From Methanobacterium petrolearium (GTDB lineage: Archaea > Methanobacteriota > Methanobacteria > Methanobacteriales > Methanobacteriaceae), in assembly GCF_017873625.1 (NCBI RefSeq), contig NZ_JAGGKL010000010.1:32001-91069 (forward strand): a stretch of 59,069 bases of DNA, given 5' to 3'. Positions 35,654 through 44,702 of the stretch are shown one piece after another. Positions within the stretch are counted from its first letter, which is position 1; each line of letters begins with the position of its first letter. Under the pieces are notes generated by a model. It was given only the letters and a program-made list of their open reading frames with translations, ran no database searches and was not told the DNA's origin. The translations under genes were made by a program, and so were the position numbers.

Positions 35654-37606
35654 TCATAATGCATGGTCCAGTCCTTCCACGGCTTCAGGATTGGCAAGTG
35701 TGGTTATATCACCCACGTCTTCTCCTTTAACCTTTGCCTTAATCACCCTGCGCATGATTTTACCGGAACGTGTCTTGGGCAAATCTTCCACAAAGCCAAT
35801 ATATGCCGGGCTGGCCACTGGGCCGATCTCCTTCCTTACATGTTCCCTGAGATGGTGTTTTAATTTCGGAGATGGATTGTACCCTTCTTTTAGCGTAACA
35901 TAACTGAAGATCTCTTCCCCTTTAATTTGGTCTGGTTTCCCAACCACTGCAGCCTCAGCCACTTTCACATGGCTCACCAGGGCGGATTCAACCTCAGCAG
36001 TACTTATACGATGCCCAGCAACGTTTAAGACATCATCCTCCCTTCCCTGTATCCAGAAATAGCCATCCTGGTCAACACGGGCCACATCACCGCTGAGATA
36101 TAATCCTGGAAACCTGCTCCAGTATGCCTCCACATAACGTTCCTGGTCATGGTAAAGGGTGCGGAACATGGATGGCCAGGGTGTTTTGATAACCAGATGA
36201 CCTCCACCTTCAGTTATTGATTCTCCTGCATCATCCACCACATCTGCCTTGACTGTGGGGAATGGTTTAACTGTTGACCCTGGCTTCAGAGAGGTTATGG
36301 GGAGGGGTGTTATAAGGTGCATCCCGGTTTCGGTCTGCCACCAGGTATCCATAATAGGGCACTGGCGGTTACCAATATGTTTATGGTACCATATCCATGC
36401 TTCTGGATTTATGGGCTCCCCCACACTACCAAGAAGTCTTAAAGATGTTAAATCATGTTTTTGGGGCCATTTTTCCCCGTATTTCATGAACATTCTGATG
36501 GTGGTGGGGGCAGTGTAGAAAACATTCACCCCATAATCTTCTATCATCTTCCACAGACGATCTGGTTGAGGGTAATTTGGGGCACCTTCATACATAACAG
36601 AAGTAGCTCCCATAATGAGAGGGGCATAAACAATATAGCTGTGGCCGGTTATCCAGCCGATATCCGCAGCACACCACCATATATCCTCATCTTTAATGTC
36701 GAAGACGAATTTTAAAGTGGTATAAGTGCCTACTGCATAACCACCATGGATATGAACAACACCTTTTGGTTTTCCTGTTGTCCCAGAGGTATAAAGAATA
36801 AACAGGGGATCTTCTGAATCCATTACTTCGGCGGCACACTCCTTTTCCTGTTCCTGGGTGATATCATCCCACCAGAAATCACGTCCAGATTTCATCTGCA
36901 CAGGACAACCGGCATGTTGAACTACAATAAGATGTTTAAGGGAAGGAATACCATCCAACACTTCATCCACATTTTCCTTAAGGGGTATGACCTTGCCCCG
37001 GCGATAAAATCCATCAACAGTTATGGCCACCTTAACCTGGGCATCGTTTGCTCTTTCCTGGAATGCTTTAGCCCAGAAACCAGAAAACACCACACTGTGC
37101 ACTGCCCCAATCTTGGCACATGCCAACATGGCAACTGGTAACTCCAAAATCATTGGCAGGTAAATAGATACACGATCCCCCTTCCCAACACCAAGACTGC
37201 GCAGGGCATTGGCCATCTGATTAACCCTAACATAAAGATCATGGTAGGTGAGCTTCACCACCTGACCTGATTCCCCCTCCCATATATAGGCTACCTTATT
37301 TTTACGCCAGGTTTTAACATGCCGGTCCAGGGCATTATAAGTGATGTTAAACTTACCTCCAGAAAACCACTCAGCATGGGGAGGATCCCATTTTAAAACA
37401 TCAGTATAGGGTTGGAACCATTCCAATTCCCGGGCAAGCTCGTCCCAGAACCATTCCGGGTCATCCTGAGCCCGCATAATAAGCTGGTCATAGTCGTTAA
37501 TACCATAACGTTCCATCCATTTCTGGATGTTACTTGCTTTAATTAAATCTTCAGATGGTGGAAATAATCTGTTCTCCCTAAGCAGCGCATCTAATTCACT
37601 GGAAAT
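35654..37606 (-). CDS. acs: Acetyl-CoA synthetase (AMP-forming); likely ATT start
   Basis: Activates acetate to acetyl-CoA via acetyl-AMP. The adenylate-forming motif is YTSGTTGKPKGVVHIHGG, with VNVFYTAPTTIRMFM, the WWQTETG motif and the C-terminal PKTRSGKIMRR carrying the catalytic lysine. From ATG 37516 the protein has 620 residues, but the frame is open 30 codons further and encodes LLRENRLFPPSEDLIKAS, an N-terminal segment typical of full-length Acs. There is no ATG, GTG or TTG in that extension. An ATT at 37606-37604 lies five bases after GAGGAGGGG (37612-37620), an excellent SD. I therefore give 37606 as start (about 650 aa) and regard ATT as a probable non-canonical initiation codon. 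Confidence 0.9.
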   Translation of the reverse strand: MSSELDALLRENRLFPPSEDLIKASNIQKWMERYGINDYDQLIMRAQDDPEWFWDELARELEWFQPYTDVLKWDPPHAEWFSGGKFNITYNALDRHVKTWRKNKVAYIWEGESGQVVKLTYHDLYVRVNQMANALRSLGVGKGDRVSIYLPMILELPVAMLACAKIGAVHSVVFSGFWAKAFQERANDAQVKVAITVDGFYRRGKVIPLKENVDEVLDGIPSLKHLIVVQHAGCPVQMKSGRDFWWDDITQEQEKECAAEVMDSEDPLFILYTSGTTGKPKGVVHIHGGYAVGTYTTLKFVFDIKDEDIWWCAADIGWITGHSYIVYAPLIMGATSVMYEGAPNYPQPDRLWKMIEDYGVNVFYTAPTTIRMFMKYGEKWPQKHDLTSLRLLGSVGEPINPEAWIWYHKHIGNRQCPIMDTWWQTETGMHLITPLPITSLKPGSTVKPFPTVKADVVDDAGESITEGGGHLVIKTPWPSMFRTLYHDQERYVEAYWSRFPGLYLSGDVARVDQDGYFWIQGREDDVLNVAGHRISTAEVESALVSHVKVAEAAVVGKPDQIKGEEIFSYVTLKEGYNPSPKLKHHLREHVRKEIGPVASPAYIGFVEDLPKTRSGKIMRRVIKAKVKGEDVGDITTLANPEAVEGLDHAL

Positions 37607-37611
37607 AGTAA

Positions 37612-37620
37612 CCCCTCCTC
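37612..37620 (-). promoter_or_regulatory. Strong Shine-Dalgarno for acs preceding a non-standard start
   Basis: GAGGAGGGG (top strand reads CCCCTCCTC) is the strongest SD in this part of the window. It lies five bases before ATT and has no ATG, GTG or TTG within range in the acs frame. Confidence 0.75.
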
Positions 37621-37818
37621 TAAAACCATTTATCCATTACCAGAGTGTAATTAATGATGAACACTACATTCTATTATGTCAATTAAATCCAATAAATTTT
37701 TTCTTACCTTCCTGAAAATGAACTGACAACAACTCTAAGTAGGCACTTCAATCTGCAGGAGTTAGACCATAACCTCTGGACTATCTATTTAATAATAGTT
37801 AACAACATACCTTGGGTT

Positions 37819-39414
37819 ATGCAAAACATGGCCAAGATTAGATTGGCAGATGCACTGGTCAAAATACTGGAAAAAGAAGGCACCAAATTTGTATTTGGCC
37901 ATCCTGGGGAACAAATCCTCCCTTTTTACCAGGCCCTACAAAATTCATCCATAAAACATATTTTAACACGTCACGAACAGGGTGCTGCTCATGCAGCAGA
38001 TGGATATGCCCGGAGTTCATTCCAACCAGGAGTTTGTGTGGCATCCGCAGGACCAGGGGCTTTAAACCTGGTAATGGGTGTGGCAACCGCTTACAAAGAT
38101 TCAATACCTCTACTGGTTATTACTGGCGATGTTTCCTCTCAGTTAAAGGGTGAAAACGTCTTCCAGGATGTGGATATAAACGCTGTTTTTGAACCCATAA
38201 CTCTGCAGAGTCATCTTGTAAAAGAACCACAAGAAGGAATCCAACTTCTTAAAATGACGATTTTAACCCTCAAAACAGGTAAAACCGGTCCCATACATTT
38301 AAATATTCCACGTGATGTTCTCCAAATGGAGGTTGATCAGTCTTTGCTGGATGAAACCGTGGAATTAAATCTTCCTAATGATTGGAGCAACCTCAAACCG
38401 GCAGAAAAATTAGTGGAAAACTCCAAAAAACCACTGATCCTGGCTGGAGCTGGAGTTCTATGGGCTCATGCAGTTGATGATTTACATGTTCTAGCAGAAA
38501 AACACCGGATCCCGGTGGCCACTACATATCCTGCCAGAGGAGTCTTAAGTGAGGACCATCCACTCTCTTTAGGACTTTTAGGTCAAAGAGGTACCAAAGC
38601 AGCTAACTTCGCTGGGAAAAACTCTGACCTGGTTCTGGCCATGGGCTGCCGCCTATCAGAACGAACACTGAAAGGACTGGGTGATGTGCCAATCATCCAG
38701 GTGAATCTAGATGAAAAAGTCTTAAAAGGCAGTGTGAATATTCAGGCAGATGTAAAAAAATTCCTGGAAAAAATCAGGAAAACACCACCAAAAAATACAG
38801 ACAAATGGTTAGAACAACTCTCCAAACATCCTAAAACTCACAAAATCAGAACAAACTTTAAAAAAACTCCTTTAAAACCACAAAGGGCCATTAAAGAAAT
38901 TTTAGAAGGTAAAGATGATTCAATCCTGGTTAATGACGCAGGAAGCCACACCACATGGGTAAACCTGCTTATAAAAGCATTGGAATCTCCTTCACTGATC
39001 TTTTCTGGAGGATTAGGACCCATGGGATACGGAGTCCCAGCAAGTGTGGGTGTCAGTCTGGCCAGGCCAGATAAAAAAGTGGTGGTAGTGGTGGGTGATG
39101 GGGGTTTCCAGATGACCCTACAGGAACTGGCAACAATCACTGAACTGGATTTGCCCATAGTAATCTGCTTGATCAATAACCGTTCCCTGGGCATCATCAG
39201 GCAGTGGCAGGAACTCTACTATGGTGCACCATTCCAAGTGGAACTTGACAATCCTGATTTTGTGAAACTGGCCAATGCTTACCATATGCAAGCTAAAAGA
39301 GTGGATTCTCCAGATGATATTCTTTCTGCAGTGAAGGATGCACTAAAACTTAATAAACCAGTATTAATAGAAGTTATAGTTGATGAAAATGAAGACATCC
39401 CACTCCCGGAGTAA
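37819..39414 (+). CDS. Acetolactate synthase-like TPP-dependent enzyme
   Basis: A 531-residue thiamine-diphosphate enzyme of the IlvB/large-subunit group. The catalytic Glu that activates TPP is in TRHEQGAAHAADGYAR (E53), and the metal/TPP-binding GDGGFQMTLQEL with the INNRSLG end is present near residue 425-455. The middle FAD-like domain is shorter than in true IlvB, and no ilvN regulatory-subunit gene is next to it. It could therefore be another TPP decarboxylase or synthase rather than the branched-chain enzyme. Two paralogous radical-SAM genes follow within 55 bases on the same strand, suggesting one operon. Start: ATG 37819 (MQNMAKIR) without an obvious SD; 37828 is an alternative. Confidence 0.85.
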   Translation: MQNMAKIRLADALVKILEKEGTKFVFGHPGEQILPFYQALQNSSIKHILTRHEQGAAHAADGYARSSFQPGVCVASAGPGALNLVMGVATAYKDSIPLLVITGDVSSQLKGENVFQDVDINAVFEPITLQSHLVKEPQEGIQLLKMTILTLKTGKTGPIHLNIPRDVLQMEVDQSLLDETVELNLPNDWSNLKPAEKLVENSKKPLILAGAGVLWAHAVDDLHVLAEKHRIPVATTYPARGVLSEDHPLSLGLLGQRGTKAANFAGKNSDLVLAMGCRLSERTLKGLGDVPIIQVNLDEKVLKGSVNIQADVKKFLEKIRKTPPKNTDKWLEQLSKHPKTHKIRTNFKKTPLKPQRAIKEILEGKDDSILVNDAGSHTTWVNLLIKALESPSLIFSGGLGPMGYGVPASVGVSLARPDKKVVVVVGDGGFQMTLQELATITELDLPIVICLINNRSLGIIRQWQELYYGAPFQVELDNPDFVKLANAYHMQAKRVDSPDDILSAVKDALKLNKPVLIEVIVDENEDIPLPE

Positions 39415-39468
39415 ATCATCATACCTACACCGTAAGTATTTTAAGTCCCCATTTCTTATGGTGATCAC

Positions 39469-40824
39469 ATGAAAGTCCTGTTCATTAATCCGCCTTATTT
39501 TAATTCTAAGTACAAGTTCATAGGATTAGTTGCACCTCCACTGGGCATAGCTTACATGGCCGCAGTTCTCGAGGAAAATGATATAGATGTCCAGATCATA
39601 GATGCTGCAGCTCTGGAAATGAGCTGGGAAACTCTGGAATCTGAGATCAGACGAATATCTCCCCAAATAATAGCTATCACCGCCTTAACCCCCACCATCT
39701 ATCATGGTCTGCAAACTGCACAGCTGGCCAAAAAAACTTGTCCTGAGGCCATGGTGATTATGGGAGGATACCATCCCAGCTTCAACTACCAGGAAATTCT
39801 GGAAAAAGACTATGTTGACCTGGTAATTATCGGTGAAGGAGAATACACCATGCTGGAACTGGTGAAAACCATGGAAAATGGAGGGGATATTAAAAATGTT
39901 AAAGGCATAGCCTATGGTGATGGTGTGCTAACACCTCCCCGACCCCTTATCCAGGACCTTGATGAACTACCCTTTCCTGCCAGGCACCTGTTACCTATGG
40001 ACCACTACAAAATTTTGAACATGAAACTGGACACCGCCACCCTGATATCAGGTAGAGGATGTCCCATGCAGTGTTCTTTCTGTGCATCTGCAGCACTGCA
40101 TGGAAACCGGCTTAGAATGAGGTCCACAGATAATGTGGTGGATGAGATGGAACACCTCATTCAAGACCATGATGCCGGCATGATCGCATTCATGGATGAC
40201 ACCTTCACCCTCAAACCCAGCCGGGTGGAAGAAATCTGTGATGAGATCATGAGAAGGGATATTGATGTTTACTGGGGATGCACAGCCAGAGTTGACAATT
40301 TATCTGAAAAAGTACTTCGTAAACTGAGTGATTCTGGTTGCATAACATTGTTCCTGGGAGTGGAATCCGCTGATCAGCAACAACTGGACCGGGTCAATAA
40401 ACAGATCACCATTGAAAAGATCAGACAGGCGTTTTCCCTGGCCCGGGAAAATGATATTCGCACCATAGCCTCTGTAGTCCTGGGTATGCCTGGAGACACC
40501 AGGGAAAGTATTGAAAGGACCATTAAATTCACTAAAGAATTAAACCCATCATACGCAGTTTTCAGTCTGGCCACACCCTATCCTGGAACCCGATTTTACC
40601 AGGAAGCAGTACAAGATAATCTTATCAGGGTTAAAGATTGGTCTAAATACACTCTCCTTTCTCCAGTGCTGGATACAGTGGATTGCTCCAGGGATGAGCT
40701 CAAATCCCTGCAGAAAAAGGCTTTCCGGCAGTTTTACTTACGGCCAGTCTATCTATTGAAGCAGGTCCGCATGGATGGCCCTATCCTTCTCAAGACTGTT
40801 GCCACCATGATAAAAGAAGTTTAA
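39469..40824 (+). CDS. Radical SAM protein with B12-binding-like N-terminal domain (first of pair)
   Basis: A 451-residue radical-SAM enzyme. The N-terminal ~160 residues form a B12-binding-like Rossmann domain (VAPPLGIAYMAAVLEEN, GYHPSFNYQEIL, GEGEYTMLEL) but lack the DxHxxG cobalamin-ligand motif. The radical-SAM core has the cluster cysteines CPMQCSFC (C198, C202, C205), followed by FMDDTF, the GVESADQ motif and LGMPGDTRESIERT. The substrate is unknown; relatives act in hopanoid, porphyrin, antibiotic or tRNA modification chemistry. It is a close paralogue of the gene at 41038 and probably shares a transcript with the TPP enzyme upstream. Confidence 0.85.
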   Translation: MKVLFINPPYFNSKYKFIGLVAPPLGIAYMAAVLEENDIDVQIIDAAALEMSWETLESEIRRISPQIIAITALTPTIYHGLQTAQLAKKTCPEAMVIMGGYHPSFNYQEILEKDYVDLVIIGEGEYTMLELVKTMENGGDIKNVKGIAYGDGVLTPPRPLIQDLDELPFPARHLLPMDHYKILNMKLDTATLISGRGCPMQCSFCASAALHGNRLRMRSTDNVVDEMEHLIQDHDAGMIAFMDDTFTLKPSRVEEICDEIMRRDIDVYWGCTARVDNLSEKVLRKLSDSGCITLFLGVESADQQQLDRVNKQITIEKIRQAFSLARENDIRTIASVVLGMPGDTRESIERTIKFTKELNPSYAVFSLATPYPGTRFYQEAVQDNLIRVKDWSKYTLLSPVLDTVDCSRDELKSLQKKAFRQFYLRPVYLLKQVRMDGPILLKTVATMIKEV

Positions 40825-41037
40825 ATAGGAGATCAGTTATAACAATAATTAACCCATTTTAATTTTTTCCACCCATATAAAACAATATTATTTTATCTTT
40901 CACACCCATTAAGCCAATCACTGGCACATTATCTTCTTAATTATTTCTATTTTCAATAATATCTCTATATTAGGAACAAAAATACCCTATCTGCAGAAAA
41001 CAAGGATGGGCCTAACACTACGGGATAATAAGATCGT

Positions 41038-42441
41038 ATGAAGATGATGCAAATGGAAAAACCTCATGAAATCACAGCAGAGAAAATGGATGTAACTTTT
41101 ATAAATCCCCCTCAAACCAACTCCAAATATAAATTCATTGGAGTGGTGGCCCCGCCACTGGGAATATCTTACATGGCAGCGGTTTTAGAAGAAAATGGTT
41201 ATAATGTGAACATAATAGATGCTTCTGCCCTGGAGATGACATGGGAAGACTTGGAAGAAGAATTAAAGGGAAATACGCCACAGGTGGTGGCCATAACTGC
41301 CCTCACACCCACCATAGGGCAGGCTAACAAAACCGCCCAGATAGCGAAAAAAACATGTCCTCAGGCCACGGTAGTTATGGGAGGATACCATCCCACCTTC
41401 AACCATCAAGAGCTTCTGAAGACAGATTATGTGGATGTGGTGGTTATGGGTGAGGGGGAATACACCATGCTGGAACTGGTGCAAACCCTGGAAAATGATG
41501 GGGACCTGTCACAGGTTAGGGGAATAGCCCTGGAAGACCAGGTGAACCCACCCCGACCACTCATAACAGATATGGATTCATTACCATTCCCAGCACGACA
41601 TTTGCTGCCCATGGACCATTACAAGATGCTGAACATGAAAACCGGTATGGCCACCATGATCACCAGCCGTGGATGTCCAATGCAATGTTCTTTCTGCGCA
41701 TCCGCAGCTTTGCATGGTCCAAAACTCCGACTACGTTCCCCTGAAAATGTGGTGGATGAAATGGAACACCTGGTGCGTGACCATCACGTGGGAACCATAG
41801 CCTTCATGGATGATACATTCACCCTCAACCACCGCAGGGTAGAGGTTATCTGTGATGAAATCCAAAAAAGAAACCTGAACGTTTTTTGGGGGTGCACAGC
41901 CAGAGTGGACACATTATCTGGAGAATTACTGGAGAAAATGAGGGAATCTGGATGTATAACTCTTTTCCTGGGTGTGGAATCCGCAGACCAGCAGATGCTG
42001 GACTCCACCAATAAAAACATCACCATTGAAAAAATACGCCAGGCCTTCAAACTATCCAGAAAACATAAAATCCGCACCATAGCCTCTGTAGTTCTGGGAA
42101 TGCCCGGAGATACCAAAGACAGTATAAAAAGGACTGTGAAGTTTGTAAGGGAACTCAACCCCTCCTACGCAGTGTTTTCACTGGCCACACCCTACCCTGG
42201 AACCAGATTCTACAAGGAATCATTTGAAAAGAACCTGATAAAGGTAAAAGATTGGTCTAAATACACCCTCATATCCCCAGTCCTGGAAACAGTGGACTGC
42301 TCATTAGAAGAACTACGAAAACTACAGTACAAGGCCTTCAGGAACTTTTACCTCAGACCAGGTTACATAATAAGGCAGGCATGGATGGATGGGCCTATAC
42401 TTCTTAAGACCATTGCTGGGGTTATTAGGGAAGTTATATGA
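41038..42441 (+). CDS. Radical SAM protein with B12-binding-like N-terminal domain (second of pair)
   Basis: A 467-residue paralogue of the preceding protein, similar over its full length. It has the same PPLGISYMAAVLEEN and GEGEYTMLELVQT segments, cluster cysteines CPMQCSFC (C214, C218, C221 in this numbering), FMDDTFTL, GVESADQ and LGMPGDTKDS. The first 16 residues (MKMMQMEKPHEITAEK) have no counterpart; the true start may be ATG 41086 (MDVTFINPP), although neither start has a good SD. The 213-base gap from the first copy contains no ORF. Both copies look intact with conserved catalytic residues, so the duplication may have led to related but different substrates. Confidence 0.85.
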   Translation: MKMMQMEKPHEITAEKMDVTFINPPQTNSKYKFIGVVAPPLGISYMAAVLEENGYNVNIIDASALEMTWEDLEEELKGNTPQVVAITALTPTIGQANKTAQIAKKTCPQATVVMGGYHPTFNHQELLKTDYVDVVVMGEGEYTMLELVQTLENDGDLSQVRGIALEDQVNPPRPLITDMDSLPFPARHLLPMDHYKMLNMKTGMATMITSRGCPMQCSFCASAALHGPKLRLRSPENVVDEMEHLVRDHHVGTIAFMDDTFTLNHRRVEVICDEIQKRNLNVFWGCTARVDTLSGELLEKMRESGCITLFLGVESADQQMLDSTNKNITIEKIRQAFKLSRKHKIRTIASVVLGMPGDTKDSIKRTVKFVRELNPSYAVFSLATPYPGTRFYKESFEKNLIKVKDWSKYTLISPVLETVDCSLEELRKLQYKAFRNFYLRPGYIIRQAWMDGPILLKTIAGVIREVI

Positions 42442-42546
42442 AGAATTTGCATTAAATTGTTTTCAAAATAATTTTAAATATGTATAAAGTGAATAGAAGC
42501 CTGTAGACGTTAATGGACGTATATGGAGTGAATCAGTCTATCAAAT

Positions 42547-42789
42547 TCACTGGCTGCTGATCGCCACCATATCATAACAGTACTCCACAAGCAATGCGGT
42601 GAGGAATGTTCCATAAGCTGATTTCATAGCGATTACTTGATATGTGGAATTCTGTTTCAGCCAATAGGTAAATGTACTATTTTTTTACACTTGGAGGTAT
42701 AGCAAAGATTTCACACCTTCATACCCTACTGTTCTCCAATAGTTGTTTAATGTTGGTAATTGGATCTGTTGAGAGTAAAGTGTACCCAT
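42547..42789 (-). pseudogene. Remnant of an adhesin-family protein (middle segment)
   Basis: Translated leftwards from ATG 42789, this stretch gives a peptide similar to the middle of the 1602-residue adhesin. It has NYWRTVGYEGVKSLLY, then a TAA in frame, then TYWLKQNSTYQ and AMKSAYGTFLTALLVEYC. The latter matches AMKAAYGTFLTSLLVEYC-type sequence in the adhesin. It ends at TGA 42549-42547, shortly after the LLVEYC block. It is too short and interrupted to be functional. It is placed after the 181-residue gene, and the part of the adhesin that would follow it (KYNVTWSR...) occurs separately at 44.4 kb. Confidence 0.8.
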
Positions 42790-42792
42790 TTG

Positions 42793-43338
42793 TCATTTTA
42801 TTGATTGGGAGATAGTTTGAGTGGTTTCGTTAATCACTTGATTGCCTATTTTAGTATCTGGCCCGTAAACTGCAATTGCGTATATTTCATTGTTAATTTT
42901 AAAGTACATTTCGCTAGAAACTAGTTTACCTGCTGCGTATTCATAACTGTATGTCAATTTCTCCACAAAAACACCATTCGGATTAGTTTCATTGGTTGAA
43001 GATAATAATTTACATGTAGAATCATTTTTAACCCTCAAAATGGTTCTATCTTTCATTTCCGAAGTGGAAGTTGTGCTAATATTCTTAAAAACCATCATGT
43101 TTTGTACTTTTAATGGAGCAGTATTTTCAAAATAAGCGATTAATTCTAAGGGAAAACTAGAATTTGTATCATTACTGGAATAATCTGCATTTTCAAAGTC
43201 ATTAGGATAATTAAAACTCATATAAGCATCAGAAAATGTTTTAGTAGAATTATTAAAAAAACTAATGAACACATTGGAAACTAAAAGAATTAAAATGATT
43301 ATCCCTATAACCATAGCTAAATTATTTTTATTGTTCAT
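42793..43338 (-). CDS. Secreted or membrane-anchored protein, unknown function
   Basis: A 181-residue protein with an N-terminal TM/signal segment (AMVIGIIILILLVSNVFI, about residues 8-25) and an extracellular remainder. The rest is beta-rich with many Asn/Ser/Thr (NSTKTF, SSNDTNSSF, NISTTSTS), giving several N-x-S/T sequons. The segment MSFNYPNDFEN and the TILRVKNDS region resemble small PsbP-like extracellular domains, but I cannot name the family. It lies between the two pieces of a broken adhesin and is intact, so it may be an inserted gene or simply part of the island. No catalytic residues were seen. Confidence 0.65.
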   Translation of the reverse strand: MNNKNNLAMVIGIIILILLVSNVFISFFNNSTKTFSDAYMSFNYPNDFENADYSSNDTNSSFPLELIAYFENTAPLKVQNMMVFKNISTTSTSEMKDRTILRVKNDSTCKLLSSTNETNPNGVFVEKLTYSYEYAAGKLVSSEMYFKINNEIYAIAVYGPDTKIGNQVINETTQTISQSIK

Positions 43339-43355
43339 AGTGCCATCTCATATTA

Positions 43356-44411
43356 TTATACTCTTATTATTTTAGGTGTACTTGTATATTTTACTCTTAT
43401 TATCTTAGGTGCACTTGTATCTGGAGTCTTTGGAGCCCCTTCCTCATCATCAAGGAATAACATGAAAAAACTATCGGTAAAAAAACCAAGTGCAAATTCT
43501 TGACAACCGGGCACGGCCAACAACGCAACACCAGCCACCAATTATAAAGCAGCTCGTTGATTTTTATCTTCAAGTGCTTCCTGAAGACTCTCCCAAGCAT
43601 CATATTCAAAAGCATTAGGATGGGTTTGGACAATTATTTGGGCTTCTTCAAGTGTAAGATTATTCTCATTTTTTTCTAGTGTATAATTTGAGCCATAAAT
43701 AGTAGTGTAATCCTTTTCTTCAATTTTACTGCCCATGTAAGCGTTATTCACAGCTAATCCAATCATGTCAAAACCTGCAAATGTTGAGAATAGATTAAAA
43801 GGAATATTATCAATAATGAACATGTTCGCCCATTGCAATGATATCATTACACTACTTATAAAGCCTGTGAGTCCTTCTTTAATGTTATTGGGTATTTGAC
43901 TTAAGTCAATGCTTCCTTCACAATTTATAAGGATGTCGGTTATTGTTGTGTTATTGGCCCATAGAGCTTCACCTAAATCACTGGCCCATTCTGTTTGCTG
44001 GTTGGGGAAACAGTAGCCTCCGCAGTAGGTTCCATAGAAAATGTCTCGTACAATACCAGTTTCAGGATCAACTAGAATGAATTCACTGGAGCCATTAACT
44101 GCTGTAATTACAATATAGCCATTGCTCTGATACATATTTATCGTAGTACCATTAAGGAGTTCTTCACCTATACCAATAGTCACAGAATAACCATCACCAT
44201 TGGGGAACAGTGTCTGCATTACCCAACCTTCAATAGGTGAAATTGAAGATGAACAAGCATAATTAAACGCCCTCATACTATTCGCAGCACCAACAACAGA
44301 CATACCCATAGTATGATCACTCTCCAAAGTCAAATAATAATTGTAGACCTCATCACCTGCAGAAACCACAATAGGATGTGTACGACTCCAGGCAATATTA
44401 TATTTATCACA
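43356..44411 (-). pseudogene. C-terminal fragment of a second adhesin, with in-frame stop
   Basis: Starting in frame near 44411 (the ORF itself opens at 44453 inside another gene), this reads CDKYNIAWSRTHPIVVS and continues through DHTMGMSVVGA, the PETGIVRD block and GLTGFISSVMISL. These all parallel the last third of the intact adhesin (KYNVTWSRTVPVVVS ... GLTGFMSSAMMSL). There is a TAA at 43542-43544, after which the same frame stays open for 61 codons (LVAGVALLAVPGC ... KIIRV) to 43356. So it is one reading frame split by a stop, without an N-terminus or promoter of its own, and not expected to be made as a full protein. A small duplication of PKIIRV occurs at its end. Confidence 0.8.
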
Positions 44412-44694
44412 TGTAAATAGTAAAAAAATATAATATAGCCAGAATAAAGCCAACTAGTGACCCTTTGATGATATGCTTCGCTCTTGGTTCTTTTCTTCTC
44501 TTAACTAACCCTACTAAAGAAATTATAAAAATAACCACACCAATAATTGCTAAAAAAAGGCTCAAAATCATTACATTATCAACATAATGCCCTAGACTAT
44601 AAATGATTCGACTTGAAAAAATTAACAGTATTGAAACAAAAGTGATTTTAGCAATTCTTTCCAGATCTTTTGAATTTTTTAAATTCTCCGACAT
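44407..44694 (-). CDS. Small membrane protein coupled to the adhesin gene
   Basis: A 95-residue protein with three hydrophobic segments (ITFVSILLIFSSRIIYS, ILSLFLAIIGVVIFIISLVG, LVGFILAILYFFTIYM) separated by a basic KRRKEPRAKH loop. Family unknown. The SD GAGGTGA overlaps the stop codon of the adhesin gene (TGAGGTGACATATG), with eight bases between the two genes. Translation is therefore coupled and the two must share a transcript. Its last codons are the upstream edge of the fragment in the same strand, so the fragment begins where this gene ends. Possibly a partner for export or anchoring of the adhesin. Confidence 0.75.
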   Translation of the reverse strand: MSENLKNSKDLERIAKITFVSILLIFSSRIIYSLGHYVDNVMILSLFLAIIGVVIFIISLVGLVKRRKEPRAKHIIKGSLVGFILAILYFFTIYM

Positions 44695-44702
44695 ATGTCA
44701 CC

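Noticed and set aside
37859..39197. Minus-strand ORFs within the TPP enzyme gene
   Set aside because: Shadows of the plus-strand gene, which has complete TPP motifs.
43542..43544. Stop codon in the adhesin fragment read as pyrrolysine
   Set aside because: It is TAA; pyrrolysine needs TAG, and no pyl genes are present in the window.
42547..44411. Adhesin remnants as silent cassettes for antigenic variation
   Set aside because: The fragments differ too much from the intact gene for homologous recombination and contain stop codons; decay is simpler.
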